Below, piece by piece: positions 40,076 to 49,968 of a stretch of DNA of 64,000 bases (positions are counted from its first letter, which is position 1; the number at the start of each line of letters is the position of its first letter). Under the pieces are notes generated by a model, which did not search any database, was not told where the DNA came from, and was given only the letters and a program-made list of their open reading frames with translations. The position numbers and the translations under genes are program-made. This DNA comes from Chitinophaga vietnamensis (GTDB taxonomy: Bacteria; Bacteroidota; Bacteroidia; Chitinophagales; Chitinophagaceae): the NCBI RefSeq assembly GCF_902167635.1, contig NZ_CABHMS010000002.1, forward strand, positions 682,001-746,000, read 5' to 3'.

Positions 40076-42448
40076 ATGCAGGAGAATTTATATCAACAGA
40101 TAAACGGCAAGCATATGGGAAACAATTCCCAGGAAGCTACTTTCGATCTGAGGAAACTGCTGGACCGCCTCATGCGCTCCTGGTACTGGTTCCTGCTCAG
40201 CGTAGTGCTCACCTGCACCCTGGGATGGATCTACCTCCGGTATGCCACGCCAAGCTATAAGATCAACGCGAAGATATTGGTGGAAGATAAACAGAAAGGC
40301 GTAGATATTCCCGGCGCAGAGATACTGCAACAGATGGAAGCGTTCAACAGCAAAAGCAGCGTAGATAATGAACTCGAGATCGTGAACTCCCGCTCTCTCA
40401 TGGAGAAAGTAGTGAGAGATCAACAGCTCAATATCCGCTACCTGGTAGATGGCCGCCTCAAAAAAACAGAACTGTATGGCAAAGTGCCTTTCACGATGAA
40501 ATGGCTCATGCAGGCCGACAGTCTCAAAATGATGAACTATGTGCTCAAGCCCGCAGGCGCCGACAGCTTCCTGCTCAGCAACCAGGACTGGAGCCGCAAA
40601 GCCGCCTGGAATGATACGCTGCAATTGCATGAAGGCCTGGTGCAGATGATCCGCAACACAGCTTACCCGATGGAAAGCAACGATTATACGATCGAAGTGA
40701 ATTCCATTGATAAAACGGTAGTAGACTATCAACGCCAGCTCGATGCCGGTATTCCTAATAAACTGGTGAGCACCATCGATCTTACCTTGTCGGCAGATAT
40801 TCCCCGCAAAGGTGAAACAGTGCTCAACAAGCTCATTGAAGCCTACCTGCGTGCCAGCGTGGAAGACAAGAACCGTATTGCCGACAGCACCATCGCATTC
40901 ATCGACAACCGCCTCGTGATCGTGACCAGTGAGCTGTCGGGCGTGGAAAAGAATATTCAGCGCTTCAAGGAAGCCAATGAGCTGGCCGATCTTGGCGAAC
41001 AGTCGAAACTATTGGTATCCGGTACCGGCGACTTCCGCAAGCAGCTGATAGACCAGCAGGTGAAGCTCAATGTGGTGCAATCGCTGGAGCAATATGTGAA
41101 AGATGAGAAGAATAACAAACGGGTGGTGCCTTCCGCTATCGTGGTGCAGGACCCGACCTTTGTGAGCATCGTAGAAAAATACAACACCTTGCAGCTGGAA
41201 CGTGAGCGCCTGCTCATGTCAAGCACAGAAAACAACCCGGCGGTACGCAATATCGACGGGCAGCTGGCGGGCCTGCGCAATGACCTGATCAGTAACCTGG
41301 GCACCTTCAAAAGAGGGATCGAGGTGAGCATCCAGGAGCTGGAACGCAATGCCGGCACGCTTACGCAGAAGATCAGGCAGGTGCCTTCTACGGAACGTGT
41401 ATTCCTCGATTTCTCCCGCCAGCAGGCCATCAAGCAGGAACTGTATCTCTACCTGCTGAAAAAGCGCGAGGAATCAGCGATCTCCAAATCTTCCAACCTG
41501 GCTATCGCCCGGGTAATAGATGCAGCGAAAAGTGATCCCAAACCGTTTAAACCCAAGGGTTTGTTTATCTATCTGATCGCCTTTATCTTTGGCATGGGGA
41601 TACCGGCAGGTATCTTCTACCTGGGCGATGTGCTCAACAGAAGGATCAACAGGAAGGAAGATATCACCGGTCTTACGCCGGTACCCGTATTGGCAGAGAT
41701 CGGGCATAAGCAGGACGACGATATCCTGGTGGTGAGAAAGGACGTACGAAGCCCCATAGTAGAGCAGTTCAGGGCCTTGCGCACCAACCTGCAATTCATT
41801 ATGACCAGTCAACAGGAAAAGGTAATAGTACTTACTTCCAGCATGAGCGGTGAAGGTAAGTCCTTTGTGGCCACCAACCTGGCCGCTGTACTGGCCCTGT
41901 CGGGCAAGAAAGTGCTGCTGATGGAAATGGACCTTCGCAAACCGAAAATATCGGAGAAGCTGGGACTGAGCAACCACACGGGTTTCAGCACCTATGCGAT
42001 CGGCAAATCACCGCTCGAAACAGTGATCAAACCCTCAGGCATACACGAAAACTGCTGGCTGCTCTCGTCCGGGCCTATACCACCCAATCCGGCGGAACTG
42101 CTGCTCCTCGAAAATACCGGCCTGCTCTTTGCTGAACTCCGCAAACAATTTGATTACATCATCGTGGATACCGCGCCGGTAGGACTGGTAACAGATGCGC
42201 AGTTGCTCGGCAGGTTCGCAGATGCCACCCTCTATCTCATGCGCCAGAACTACACCTTCAAGGAACAGGTGAAACTTACCAGGGAACTGTTCCTCCACAA
42301 GAAGATGCCGCGCATGAACCTCGTGATCAACGACGTGAAAATGGGCGCCAATGGCTACGGTTACGGATATGGCGGCTACGGTTACGGCTATACGGAAGAT
42401 GAAGAAGTAAAAGGGATCAGGAAATTGAAAAAAGTATTCAGTAAATAA
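40076..42448 (+). CDS. Polysaccharide co-polymerase and BY-tyrosine kinase (Wzc type)
   Basis: The 790-residue inner-membrane protein combines a Wzz domain (transmembrane helix near 40-58, coiled periplasmic part, GNVR-like region and second helix LIAFIFGMGIPAGIFYL) with a cytoplasmic BY-kinase: Walker A SSMSGEGKS (K595), Walker A-prime LLMEMDLRKPK and Walker B DYIIVDTAP. The tail at about 760-773 is a run of Gly-Tyr repeats with six tyrosines, the expected autophosphorylation cluster. It controls chain length and export together with Wza. The CpsB-type phosphatase at 59004 is the likely counterpart. An inner ATG 13 codons on is possible. Confidence 0.93.
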   Translation: MQENLYQQINGKHMGNNSQEATFDLRKLLDRLMRSWYWFLLSVVLTCTLGWIYLRYATPSYKINAKILVEDKQKGVDIPGAEILQQMEAFNSKSSVDNELEIVNSRSLMEKVVRDQQLNIRYLVDGRLKKTELYGKVPFTMKWLMQADSLKMMNYVLKPAGADSFLLSNQDWSRKAAWNDTLQLHEGLVQMIRNTAYPMESNDYTIEVNSIDKTVVDYQRQLDAGIPNKLVSTIDLTLSADIPRKGETVLNKLIEAYLRASVEDKNRIADSTIAFIDNRLVIVTSELSGVEKNIQRFKEANELADLGEQSKLLVSGTGDFRKQLIDQQVKLNVVQSLEQYVKDEKNNKRVVPSAIVVQDPTFVSIVEKYNTLQLERERLLMSSTENNPAVRNIDGQLAGLRNDLISNLGTFKRGIEVSIQELERNAGTLTQKIRQVPSTERVFLDFSRQQAIKQELYLYLLKKREESAISKSSNLAIARVIDAAKSDPKPFKPKGLFIYLIAFIFGMGIPAGIFYLGDVLNRRINRKEDITGLTPVPVLAEIGHKQDDDILVVRKDVRSPIVEQFRALRTNLQFIMTSQQEKVIVLTSSMSGEGKSFVATNLAAVLALSGKKVLLMEMDLRKPKISEKLGLSNHTGFSTYAIGKSPLETVIKPSGIHENCWLLSSGPIPPNPAELLLLENTGLLFAELRKQFDYIIVDTAPVGLVTDAQLLGRFADATLYLMRQNYTFKEQVKLTRELFLHKKMPRMNLVINDVKMGANGYGYGYGGYGYGYTEDEEVKGIRKLKKVFSK

Positions 42449-42469
42449 TTATCTATAAAAGAAAACACT

Positions 42470-43759
42470 ATGAACCAGGATATCAGAATCGGCGTTATCG
42501 GTCTGGGTTATGTGGGATTGCCACTGGCAGTGGAATTTGCCAAAAAGTACAAGGTGATCGGCTTTGATATTAATGCAGCAAGGGTACAGGAACTCAATGC
42601 CGGCAATGACCATACCCTTGAGGTGGCGCCGGCAGACCTGCAGGCCGTGCTCACGCCCGATTGTACCACTCCCACAGGATTGTTTTGTACCAACGAACTG
42701 GAGAAAATCGCATCCTGCACTTATTACATCGTTACAGTGCCTACGCCGGTAGACAAGAACAACCGTCCCGACCTCACGCCGCTGTTCAAGGCCAGCGAAA
42801 CAGTAGGTAAAGTGCTGAAGAAAGGAGATATCGTGATCTACGAATCCACCGTATATCCCGGTGTAACAGAAGATGAGTGCGTGCCTGTACTGGAGCGCGT
42901 TTCAGGCCTGGTGTTCAATAAAGATTTTTTTGCCGGCTATTCTCCCGAACGTATCAATCCGGGCGACAAGGAGCATACGGTAGCCAAAATATTGAAAGTG
43001 ACTTCCGGTTCCACACCGGCTGTAGCAGAAAAGGTGGACCAGTTGTACCGCGCTGTGATCACTGCCGGCACGCATAAAGCCACCTCTATCAAGGTAGCGG
43101 AAGCTGCAAAGGTGATCGAGAATGCACAGCGTGATATCAACATCGCATTTGTAAATGAGCTCGCAAAAATATTCAACCGCCTCGGTATCGACACCGATGA
43201 AGTGTTGCAGGCAGCAGGCACCAAATGGAACTTCCTGAAGTTCAGGCCGGGGCTCGTTGGCGGCCACTGCATCGGCGTGGACCCTTACTACCTCGCGCAA
43301 AAGGCACAGGAAGCCGGCTATCATCCCGAGATCATTCTGGCAGGAAGAAGGCTGAACGATGGCATGGGCGCTTATATCGCGCAGGAAGTGATCAAGCTGA
43401 TGGTGAAGAAGGATATCCCCGTGAAAGGCGCGAAAATACTGGTGCTGGGCATCACCTTCAAAGAAAATTGCCCCGATGTGCGCAACACCAAAGTAGTAGA
43501 TATCCTCAACACGCTCAAAGATTACGACACCAATATCACCGTATACGATCCATGGGCGGCGCCGGAAGAAGTAGCGCACGAATATGGCTGGAAGTCGCAG
43601 CAGGAGCTCAACACCGTTTGTGATTTTGATGCGGTGATACTGGCAGTATCCCACCGCGAGTTCGCGGAGTTGAACATCAACAAGCTGTGTAAGAACCGTG
43701 CAGTGATATACGACGTGAAAGGCTTGCTGCCCAAGGAACTGGCAGATGCGCGCCTGTAA
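42470..43759 (+). CDS. tviB: UDP-N-acetylglucosamine 6-dehydrogenase (TviB/WbpO type)
   Basis: The 429-residue protein has the NAD Rossmann motif [12 protein letters not shown] (residues 7-18), the central [17 protein letters not shown] block with catalytic C267, and the C-terminal [12 protein letters not shown] domain. It matches Salmonella TviB block by block rather than UDP-glucose dehydrogenase, so it should oxidise UDP-GlcNAc (or UDP-GalNAc) to the uronic acid. The next gene is TviC-like, as in the Vi antigen cluster. Confidence 0.9.
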   Translation: MNQDIRIGVIGLGYVGLPLAVEFAKKYKVIGFDINAARVQELNAGNDHTLEVAPADLQAVLTPDCTTPTGLFCTNELEKIASCTYYIVTVPTPVDKNNRPDLTPLFKASETVGKVLKKGDIVIYESTVYPGVTEDECVPVLERVSGLVFNKDFFAGYSPERINPGDKEHTVAKILKVTSGSTPAVAEKVDQLYRAVITAGTHKATSIKVAEAAKVIENAQRDINIAFVNELAKIFNRLGIDTDEVLQAAGTKWNFLKFRPGLVGGHCIGVDPYYLAQKAQEAGYHPEIILAGRRLNDGMGAYIAQEVIKLMVKKDIPVKGAKILVLGITFKENCPDVRNTKVVDILNTLKDYDTNITVYDPWAAPEEVAHEYGWKSQQELNTVCDFDAVILAVSHREFAELNINKLCKNRAVIYDVKGLLPKELADARL

Positions 43760-43787
43760 AATTTTTTCTGATCTATCAAAAGTGTTT

Positions 43788-44792
43788 ATGTACGAAAAAC
43801 CATATCATATCGAAAACACCCTCAGCCAGTCTGCCTTCCTCATTACGGGAGGCGCTGGCTTTATCGGGTCCAATATCGTGGAGTACCTGCTGAAGTATGG
43901 TGCGCGCAAAGTGCGTGTGCTGGACAATTTCAGCACTGGCAGCCAGGAGAACCTGTTGCCTTTCGCCGAGCACCCTGCCTTTGAGCTGATGACCGGCGAT
44001 ATCCGCAACCTGGACGATTGCCGCAAGGCGGTGGAGGGGATGGACTACGTATCACACCAGGCCGCACTCGGCTCGGTGCCGCGCTCCATCAACGATCCTA
44101 TCACCAGCAACGATGTGAATGTAAGTGGTCATCTGAATATGCTGGTAGCCGCCAGGGATGCGGGCGTGAAACGCTTCGTATATGCGGCCAGCTCCAGCAC
44201 CTATGGCGATCATCCGGGACTGCCGAAAGTGGAAGACAAGATCGGCAATCCTTTGTCGCCCTACGCTATCACCAAGTTTGTGAACGAACTGTATGGCAGC
44301 GTGTTTTCACGCACCTATGGTTTCCATACGATCGGGCTGCGTTATTTCAACGTGTTCGGCCCGCGCCAGAACCCGCGCGGCCCTTATGCAGCGGTGATCC
44401 CGCTGTTCATCGAATCTGCATTGAAAGGAGAGGCGCCCTTCATCAATGGCGACGGCGAAACCAGCCGCGATTTCACCTTCGTGGAGAATGCCGTGCAGGC
44501 CAATATCCGTGCGATGCTGGCCGCAGGTATCAGCCAACATGAAGTGATCAATATCGCCTTCGGCGAACGTACCACGCTGAACCAGCTGTGGCAGCGCATT
44601 TCGGAGCTGGCCGGCATCAGCCTGCCGCCGAATTACCGCGAAGAACGCGCCGGCGATGTGCGGCACAGCCTCGCTGATATCAGCAAGGCCCACGCACTCA
44701 TCGCATATACACCTGAATTTTCTGTATTGGCAGGACTCAAAGTAACAGTGGCCTGGTACGCGGCCAACCAGCCGCATAGCAAAGCAATATGA
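43788..44792 (+). CDS. tviC: UDP-N-acetylglucosaminuronate 4-epimerase (TviC/WbpP type)
   Basis: The 334-residue SDR protein has the Rossmann motif [11 protein letters not shown] near residue 18, the Ser in [10 protein letters not shown] and the catalytic pair Y159/K163 in [18 protein letters not shown] and [12 protein letters not shown] are typical of TviC/WbpP. It should make UDP-GalNAcA for the repeat unit. I chose ATG 43788 because the upstream codons (from 43746) overlap the tviB end and lack similarity. Confidence 0.9.
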   Translation: MYEKPYHIENTLSQSAFLITGGAGFIGSNIVEYLLKYGARKVRVLDNFSTGSQENLLPFAEHPAFELMTGDIRNLDDCRKAVEGMDYVSHQAALGSVPRSINDPITSNDVNVSGHLNMLVAARDAGVKRFVYAASSSTYGDHPGLPKVEDKIGNPLSPYAITKFVNELYGSVFSRTYGFHTIGLRYFNVFGPRQNPRGPYAAVIPLFIESALKGEAPFINGDGETSRDFTFVENAVQANIRAMLAAGISQHEVINIAFGERTTLNQLWQRISELAGISLPPNYREERAGDVRHSLADISKAHALIAYTPEFSVLAGLKVTVAWYAANQPHSKAI

Positions 44793-44823
44793 CCCGGTAG
44801 CAGCAGCTATTGAAAAACCTTTT

Positions 44824-45417
44824 ATGAGCATCACCATATCAAAGCTACGACGCAAGTGGATAGACACTGCCGTGAAATACCGGCTGCGCGCCAGAAAAGA
44901 CATACAGGTCCTTCTCGGCGAAAATATCCGCTTTGTAGACCGCCCCATCATTAAACTGGTGAAGGGCACCCGGCTGCATATCGGCAAAAATGTGGTCATC
45001 AACTCCGACCGTATCGGCTACCACCTCAACATGAACGCTCCCTGCAAACTCTTGCTGGACAGGGCCGGCGGCGAAATACATATCGGCGATAATACCCGCA
45101 TACACGGTTCCTGCCTGCATGCTTTTCAAAAGATCACCATCGGCAGGAACTGCCTCATCGCGGCCAACTCACAGATCATGGACGGCAACGGCCATGACCT
45201 TTCCTTCCCGGATGTGAGCCAGCGCATACATACCCGCGGTAGCGTGAAACCCGTTACCATCGCGGATAACGTATGGATCGGCACCAACGTGGTCGTGCTC
45301 CCCGGCGTCACCATCGGCGAAGGCAGCGTGATCTCCGCCAACAGTGTAGTACATAAAGACATCCCACCAATGTGCGTTGCCGGCGGCAACCCCGCAAAGG
45401 TGATCAAACAATATTGA
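44824..45417 (+). CDS. Hexapeptide-repeat acyltransferase
   Basis: The 197-residue protein is a left-handed beta-helix O-acetyltransferase, with repeats such as ITIGRNCLIAAN and VTIADNVWIGTNVVVLPGVTIGEGS and the C-terminal CVAGGNPAKVIK cap. It probably acetylates a sugar of the exopolysaccharide. The position between sugar-precursor genes and the flippase fits that role. The acceptor is unknown. Confidence 0.88.
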   Translation: MSITISKLRRKWIDTAVKYRLRARKDIQVLLGENIRFVDRPIIKLVKGTRLHIGKNVVINSDRIGYHLNMNAPCKLLLDRAGGEIHIGDNTRIHGSCLHAFQKITIGRNCLIAANSQIMDGNGHDLSFPDVSQRIHTRGSVKPVTIADNVWIGTNVVVLPGVTIGEGSVISANSVVHKDIPPMCVAGGNPAKVIKQY

Positions 45418-45419
45418 CC

Positions 45420-46640
45420 GTGAAGCGATTTTCGAAAGAACAAACTACATTGATCAGGAACTTCGGCGCGCTCTCCGTGCTGCAGGGGCTCAACATGGTG
45501 CTGCCACTGGTAACGCTGCCCTATGTGCTGCGCGTATTCGGCGCGGAGAAGTATGGCATCATCGTGCTGGCAAACTCCCTGCTGGCTTACTTCCAGAGCT
45601 TTACGGATTTCAGCTTCAATATCACCGCCACAAGGGATGTGGCCGTACACCGCCACAGTAACCGCGCGCTGAGCCTCATCTACAGCCGCGTGCTCTCCAC
45701 CAAAGGAGTGCTGGTACTGGCGTCGCTGTTGCTGTTCCTGCCGGTAGTGATACTGGTGCCGCAGTTTGCAGATAACAAGATCGTGTTCCTGCTCACGTTT
45801 CCGGCACTGGCAGGTTATGCGTTGTTCCCGGAATGGTTTTTCCAGGGAATGGAAGAGATGAAATACATCACCATCCTCTCTGCCTGTATCAAGATCTTCT
45901 TTACCATTTGCATATTCGTTTTTATCCGCCACCAGCAAGACTTTTACTGGTACCCGCTGTTCAATGCGCTGGGCTATATCGGCGCAGGATTGTTTGCACA
46001 ATACCTGCTCATCAGCCGTTACGGCCTGCGTTTTTCGTTCATCGGCTTCAAACGTATATGGCGGGTGCTGAAAGCCAATTTCAACATCTTTATCAACCAA
46101 TTTCTTCCCAATCTGTACAACAACACCACTACTTTCCTGCTGGGCATTCTTACCGGCAATGCGGTAGTAGGGGTGTACGGCGCGGCCAAGAGCCTGATAG
46201 AGGCGGCCAACACTTTTATCAGTATCCTTTCCCGCGTCTTCTTTCCCTTTCTCAATAGGAATGGCGGGGCTTTCGACAAGTTCAAGAAACTGATGCTCAG
46301 CACCGGCTTCGTGCTGTTTGTGGGCATCTGTGCACTGTCGAAGCCCATCACCATCATCTTCCACCTGAAAGGGGAGCACGCGGTGTGGATGCTCTGCATC
46401 ATGGCGCTGAGCGTGCCTTTCATGGCGATGTACTATTGCTATGGCACCAATTATTTTATTGTAAAACGGCAAGACAGGCTGGTGATGAAGAACACCATCT
46501 ATTCGTCCATCGCGGGCTTTGTGATGGCCTTCCCGCTGATCCTGCTGTCGGCCGGCGTAGGCGCCGCGCTTAACCTCGCCACCGCAAGGGGCATGATGGG
46601 CGTAGGGCTATGGTGGAAATATAAAACACAGCAACGATGA
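45420..46640 (+). CDS. Wzx-type polysaccharide flippase
   Basis: The 406-residue membrane protein has about twelve hydrophobic helices and the MATE/Wzx-like N-terminus (NFGALSVLQGLNMVLPLVTLPYVLRVFG), typical of O-unit translocases. It should flip the lipid-linked repeat unit. GTG at 45420 is the best start. A TTG at 45414 would overlap the preceding stop. It overlaps the next gene by 4 bp. Confidence 0.9.
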   Translation: MKRFSKEQTTLIRNFGALSVLQGLNMVLPLVTLPYVLRVFGAEKYGIIVLANSLLAYFQSFTDFSFNITATRDVAVHRHSNRALSLIYSRVLSTKGVLVLASLLLFLPVVILVPQFADNKIVFLLTFPALAGYALFPEWFFQGMEEMKYITILSACIKIFFTICIFVFIRHQQDFYWYPLFNALGYIGAGLFAQYLLISRYGLRFSFIGFKRIWRVLKANFNIFINQFLPNLYNNTTTFLLGILTGNAVVGVYGAAKSLIEAANTFISILSRVFFPFLNRNGGAFDKFKKLMLSTGFVLFVGICALSKPITIIFHLKGEHAVWMLCIMALSVPFMAMYYCYGTNYFIVKRQDRLVMKNTIYSSIAGFVMAFPLILLSAGVGAALNLATARGMMGVGLWWKYKTQQR

Positions 46641-47680
46641 AACTAGGCATACATCACACTCCCGGCTCTTTCAGCGAACGCTGGATCGCTTATTGCGAGG
46701 CCAACGGTGTCGCCTATACGAAAGTAGACTGCTACCGTTCGGATATTTTGCAGCAGCTGACCGACTGTGACGCGCTGCTCTGGCATTGGCATCATGCTGA
46801 TCCCAAAGCCATCCTGTTTGCCCGCCAGCTCATCTATTCGCTGGAAGCGGCAGGCAAGAAGGTATTCCCCGACAGCCGCACCTGCTGGCATTTCGACGAT
46901 AAGGTAGGGCAGAAGTATCTCGCCGAAGCGCTCGGCGCACCACTGGTGCCTTCCTTCGTTTTCTACGATCGTCGCGAAGCGCTGCAATGGATCGATACGG
47001 CTACTTTCCCTAAAGTATTCAAACTGCGCGGCGGCGCCGGCTCTTCCAATGTGAAGCTGGTACGCTCCGCAGCGGCGGCGCGCAAGCTGGCCAGAAAAGC
47101 CTTCGGACGCGGATTTGCGGCCCACGACCGTTTCAACCGTTTCAAAGATGCGGTTTGGCGGCTGAAACGTGATAAAAGTGCGGCCGCCGTCCTCGGCCTC
47201 TTCAAAGGCATCGGGCGTATCCTGATGCCCACGGCCTACGAAAAAATGCATGGCCGCGAAAAAGGATACCTCTATTTCCAGGAATTTATGAAGGCCAACG
47301 ATTACGATACGCGTATCATCGCCATCAACGGCAAAGCCTTTGCCATCCGGCGTTACAACCGGGAAGGCGATTTCCGCGCATCCGGCAGCGGCCTTATAAA
47401 ATATGAAAAAGAACTGTTCGATGAACGTTGCCTGCGCATCACCTTCGACCTCGCCGCAAAGTTGCAGTCGCAATGCCTCGCGCTCGATTTCATCTACAAC
47501 GAACAACAGGAACCGCTCATCGTGGAAATGAGCTATGGCTTCGCCATCAAAGTGTATGATGCCTGTCCGGGCTACTGGGATACTGACCTGCACTGGCATG
47601 AAGGCCCCTTCGTGCCCCAGCACTTTATGCTGGAAGCCCTGCTGGAAGAAAAATCTGTGAATAAAATGATTGCTGTATGA
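46637..47680 (+). CDS. ATP-grasp family enzyme in the exopolysaccharide operon
   Basis: The 347-residue protein shows an ATP-grasp fold: a pre-ATP-grasp part (about 1-95), then FPKVFKLRGGAGSSNVKLV as the nucleotide-binding strand-loop, KGYLYFQEFM and a C-terminal metal-binding stretch (LALDFIYNEQQEPLIVEMSYGF). It resembles RimK-like amide ligases. Its start overlaps wzx and its end overlaps the wzy-like gene by 4 bp each, so it is an integral part of the operon. A role in linking an amino acid to a uronic acid carboxyl group of the polysaccharide is possible but unproven. Confidence 0.8.
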   Translation: MKLGIHHTPGSFSERWIAYCEANGVAYTKVDCYRSDILQQLTDCDALLWHWHHADPKAILFARQLIYSLEAAGKKVFPDSRTCWHFDDKVGQKYLAEALGAPLVPSFVFYDRREALQWIDTATFPKVFKLRGGAGSSNVKLVRSAAAARKLARKAFGRGFAAHDRFNRFKDAVWRLKRDKSAAAVLGLFKGIGRILMPTAYEKMHGREKGYLYFQEFMKANDYDTRIIAINGKAFAIRRYNREGDFRASGSGLIKYEKELFDERCLRITFDLAAKLQSQCLALDFIYNEQQEPLIVEMSYGFAIKVYDACPGYWDTDLHWHEGPFVPQHFMLEALLEEKSVNKMIAV

Positions 47681-48888
47681 AACCATTACCGGTAAAGATA
47701 TTGGTGTCGATGTTCATCCTCAGCCTGCTCTTCCTCAACAAAGAGTGGCTGGTGATCTATGGTTGGGGTATCTCCGTGCTGATGTATTTCGCCTTCTTCC
47801 TCGACTTGCATAAACTGAAACATTTTGATTTCAGTGCAGACGTGCATGCTTACCGTCTCTTCTTCCTGGCCATGCTGGCCCTGTTGTCGGTGATATGGTC
47901 GCCGGATGGAGAGGCTACCCTGCAGCACACACTCGTGCTTTTCATTACCGTGATCAATAGTTTTGTCCTGTACTATTTCATTGTGCGTTACCAGCTCTTT
48001 AAGCTGGTGGTGGCATTGGTGCTGGTGTATTCGTTCATCAACTATTCACTGGCGGTAGGATTGCCTTTCTTCGGCTTCCTGGAAAACCACGACGAAGAGG
48101 TGACCCGCTTTATCGGCACGGAATTGAATCCGAACTATCTCGCTATCATGCTCATCTTTTCCATTTTCCTCAGCTTGCTAGAATTTCAGCACAAGCGCCT
48201 GAAAAGTGGATGGGCAAAGGGTTTGCACGTAGTCAATATCTTGCTGGCATTATATACCATCTTCCTCACCGCCTCCCGTAAAGGAATTGCTTTTGGTTTG
48301 CTGCTGATCGTGTTTTACTTCCTCTTCAATTTCAAACGGCTGATGGGCTCTTTTAAAACGGTGTTGCTGGTAGCGGCAGGCGTGCTGCTGGTATTGTTAT
48401 TTGTGAAGATCGATTTCATCACCGATAACATAGCGCCGGCCTTTGAGCGCATCGGCAGGATGTTTTCGACGATTGGCGGTAAAGACAGCGAAGGCAGTAC
48501 GGAAGAACGTGTGAAATTTATCCGTGAAGGATGGGAGCATTTCACCGCCAGCCCTTTGATCGGCTATGGCGCCGCGAGCTTCAAATACTACTATCATTTC
48601 TATGCGCATAATAATTATATAGAACTCTTGTTCGGCGTGGGTTTCCTCGGGCCGATCATCTATTACAGCATTCATCTTTCTATCCTCCGGAAATTGTGGA
48701 AGTACCGCACAGGTATCTTCCTCAGCGCTTTCCTTTTTATCCTCATGCTCATGGATATGGGGCTGGTGGCCTATTACGACAAACGCATCATGCTCATGCT
48801 ACTGGTGATCATCATCATGGCAGAGCAGAAGATCAGGGAGAAACAACTGGCAGAAAGTTTTGAGATGTTCCCGGTAAGCATGAACTAA
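47677..48888 (+). CDS. Wzy-like O-antigen polymerase/ligase family protein
   Basis: The 403-residue protein has ten or more transmembrane helices and a large periplasmic loop (about 260-310, with EGWEHFTASPLIGYGAASFKYY) typical of the Wzy_C/O-antigen ligase domain. The loop Arg/His-type residues and the H in HNNYIELLFGVG fit the family. It should polymerise the repeat units in the periplasm. Start overlaps the ATP-grasp gene. Confidence 0.88.
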   Translation: MKPLPVKILVSMFILSLLFLNKEWLVIYGWGISVLMYFAFFLDLHKLKHFDFSADVHAYRLFFLAMLALLSVIWSPDGEATLQHTLVLFITVINSFVLYYFIVRYQLFKLVVALVLVYSFINYSLAVGLPFFGFLENHDEEVTRFIGTELNPNYLAIMLIFSIFLSLLEFQHKRLKSGWAKGLHVVNILLALYTIFLTASRKGIAFGLLLIVFYFLFNFKRLMGSFKTVLLVAAGVLLVLLFVKIDFITDNIAPAFERIGRMFSTIGGKDSEGSTEERVKFIREGWEHFTASPLIGYGAASFKYYYHFYAHNNYIELLFGVGFLGPIIYYSIHLSILRKLWKYRTGIFLSAFLFILMLMDMGLVAYYDKRIMLMLLVIIIMAEQKIREKQLAESFEMFPVSMN

Positions 48889-48900
48889 ACACCATCAAAC

Positions 48901-49965
48901 ATGAAGAAGAAGATCGTTTTTATATTACCCAGTTTAAAAGGGGGAGGAGCGGAGAAGGTGGTGATGAACATCATCAATTCGCTGGATGAGCAGCGCTTTG
49001 AGATCATCGTGGTGGTGATCTGCCCGGCGTATGATTACCTTGAGCTGATCACCAACAAGATCAAACTGGTGAAGCTGAACAAGCCCAATACGCGCTCGGG
49101 CACGCGTGATATTTACAAAGTGCTCAAAGAGATACAACCTGATATTGTTTTCACCACCCTTAATCATATCAGCATCATTACCATCCTGGTGCGCAAGCTG
49201 AGTGGCGGCAAATACACGAGCATCGTGCGTTTGCCGACCCTGCCCAGCAACAATCTCGGAGCCGGTATGAAAGGCAGGATCGAACGTTTCCTGAACAGGC
49301 ATGTGCTCAAGCATGCGCATCATGTGATCGCACAAACCTCCCGGATGAAATCGGAAGCGGAGCTATACTACAATATCCCCGCGAAGAAAGTGCGACATAT
49401 CCCGAATGTGATCAACCAGCAGCAGGTGGAAACACTGAGCCGTGAGCTGATCAATGTATTCGATCATGAACATTTCAATATTGTGGCGGCAGGCACGCTG
49501 TATTCGATGAAAGGTTTCGACATCCTGATCACCGCAATGGCCCGCGTGGTCAAAGCCATGCCCCTGGCGCGTTTGCATATATTAGGCAAAGAGAATATGG
49601 AACAGGGCTATGCGGCTGTATTACGTAACCTGGTTGCGCAGCATCAGCTCGGGGATCATGTATTGTTCCATGGCTTCAAAGCTAATCCATATCCTTATTT
49701 CAGGGAGGCGGATCTTTTTGTACTGCCTTCGCGCAAGGAGGGGTTCCCGAATGTAGTGCTGGAAGCGCTGCTGCTGGGCACGCCGGTAGTGGCGACAGAT
49801 TGCGTGGATTTTAAAGGCGTGATCAACGAAGGGGTGAACGGTCATGTGGTGCCGGTGGAAGATGAACATGCGCTGGCCACCGCCATCCTGAAAGCGCGGC
49901 ATTTATCGCGCGAGAAATTGGCCGTAGAGAATTTCGATTATTCATCATTTTTTATGTCAGTGTGA
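48901..49965 (+). CDS. GT4 family glycosyltransferase
   Basis: The 354-residue protein is a GT-B glycosyltransferase with the N-terminal PSLKGGGAEKVVMNI loop and the GT4 nucleotide-sugar motif FVLPSRKEGFPNVVLEAL (the E-x7-E pair). It adds one sugar to the lipid-linked unit in the cytoplasm. The donor cannot be read from sequence. It is 3 bp from the next GT4 gene. Confidence 0.9.
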   Translation: MKKKIVFILPSLKGGGAEKVVMNIINSLDEQRFEIIVVVICPAYDYLELITNKIKLVKLNKPNTRSGTRDIYKVLKEIQPDIVFTTLNHISIITILVRKLSGGKYTSIVRLPTLPSNNLGAGMKGRIERFLNRHVLKHAHHVIAQTSRMKSEAELYYNIPAKKVRHIPNVINQQQVETLSRELINVFDHEHFNIVAAGTLYSMKGFDILITAMARVVKAMPLARLHILGKENMEQGYAAVLRNLVAQHQLGDHVLFHGFKANPYPYFREADLFVLPSRKEGFPNVVLEALLLGTPVVATDCVDFKGVINEGVNGHVVPVEDEHALATAILKARHLSREKLAVENFDYSSFFMSV

Positions 49966-49968
49966 GGT

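Noticed and set aside
45126-46472. A 448-codon minus-strand open frame across the acyltransferase and wzx genes
   Set aside because: It crosses two real genes in opposite sense and is rich in His/Gln as expected from complementing hydrophobic codons.
46643-47686. A 347-codon antisense frame to the ATP-grasp gene
   Set aside because: The sense frame has ATP-grasp motifs and 4-bp operon overlaps. The antisense frame has neither.
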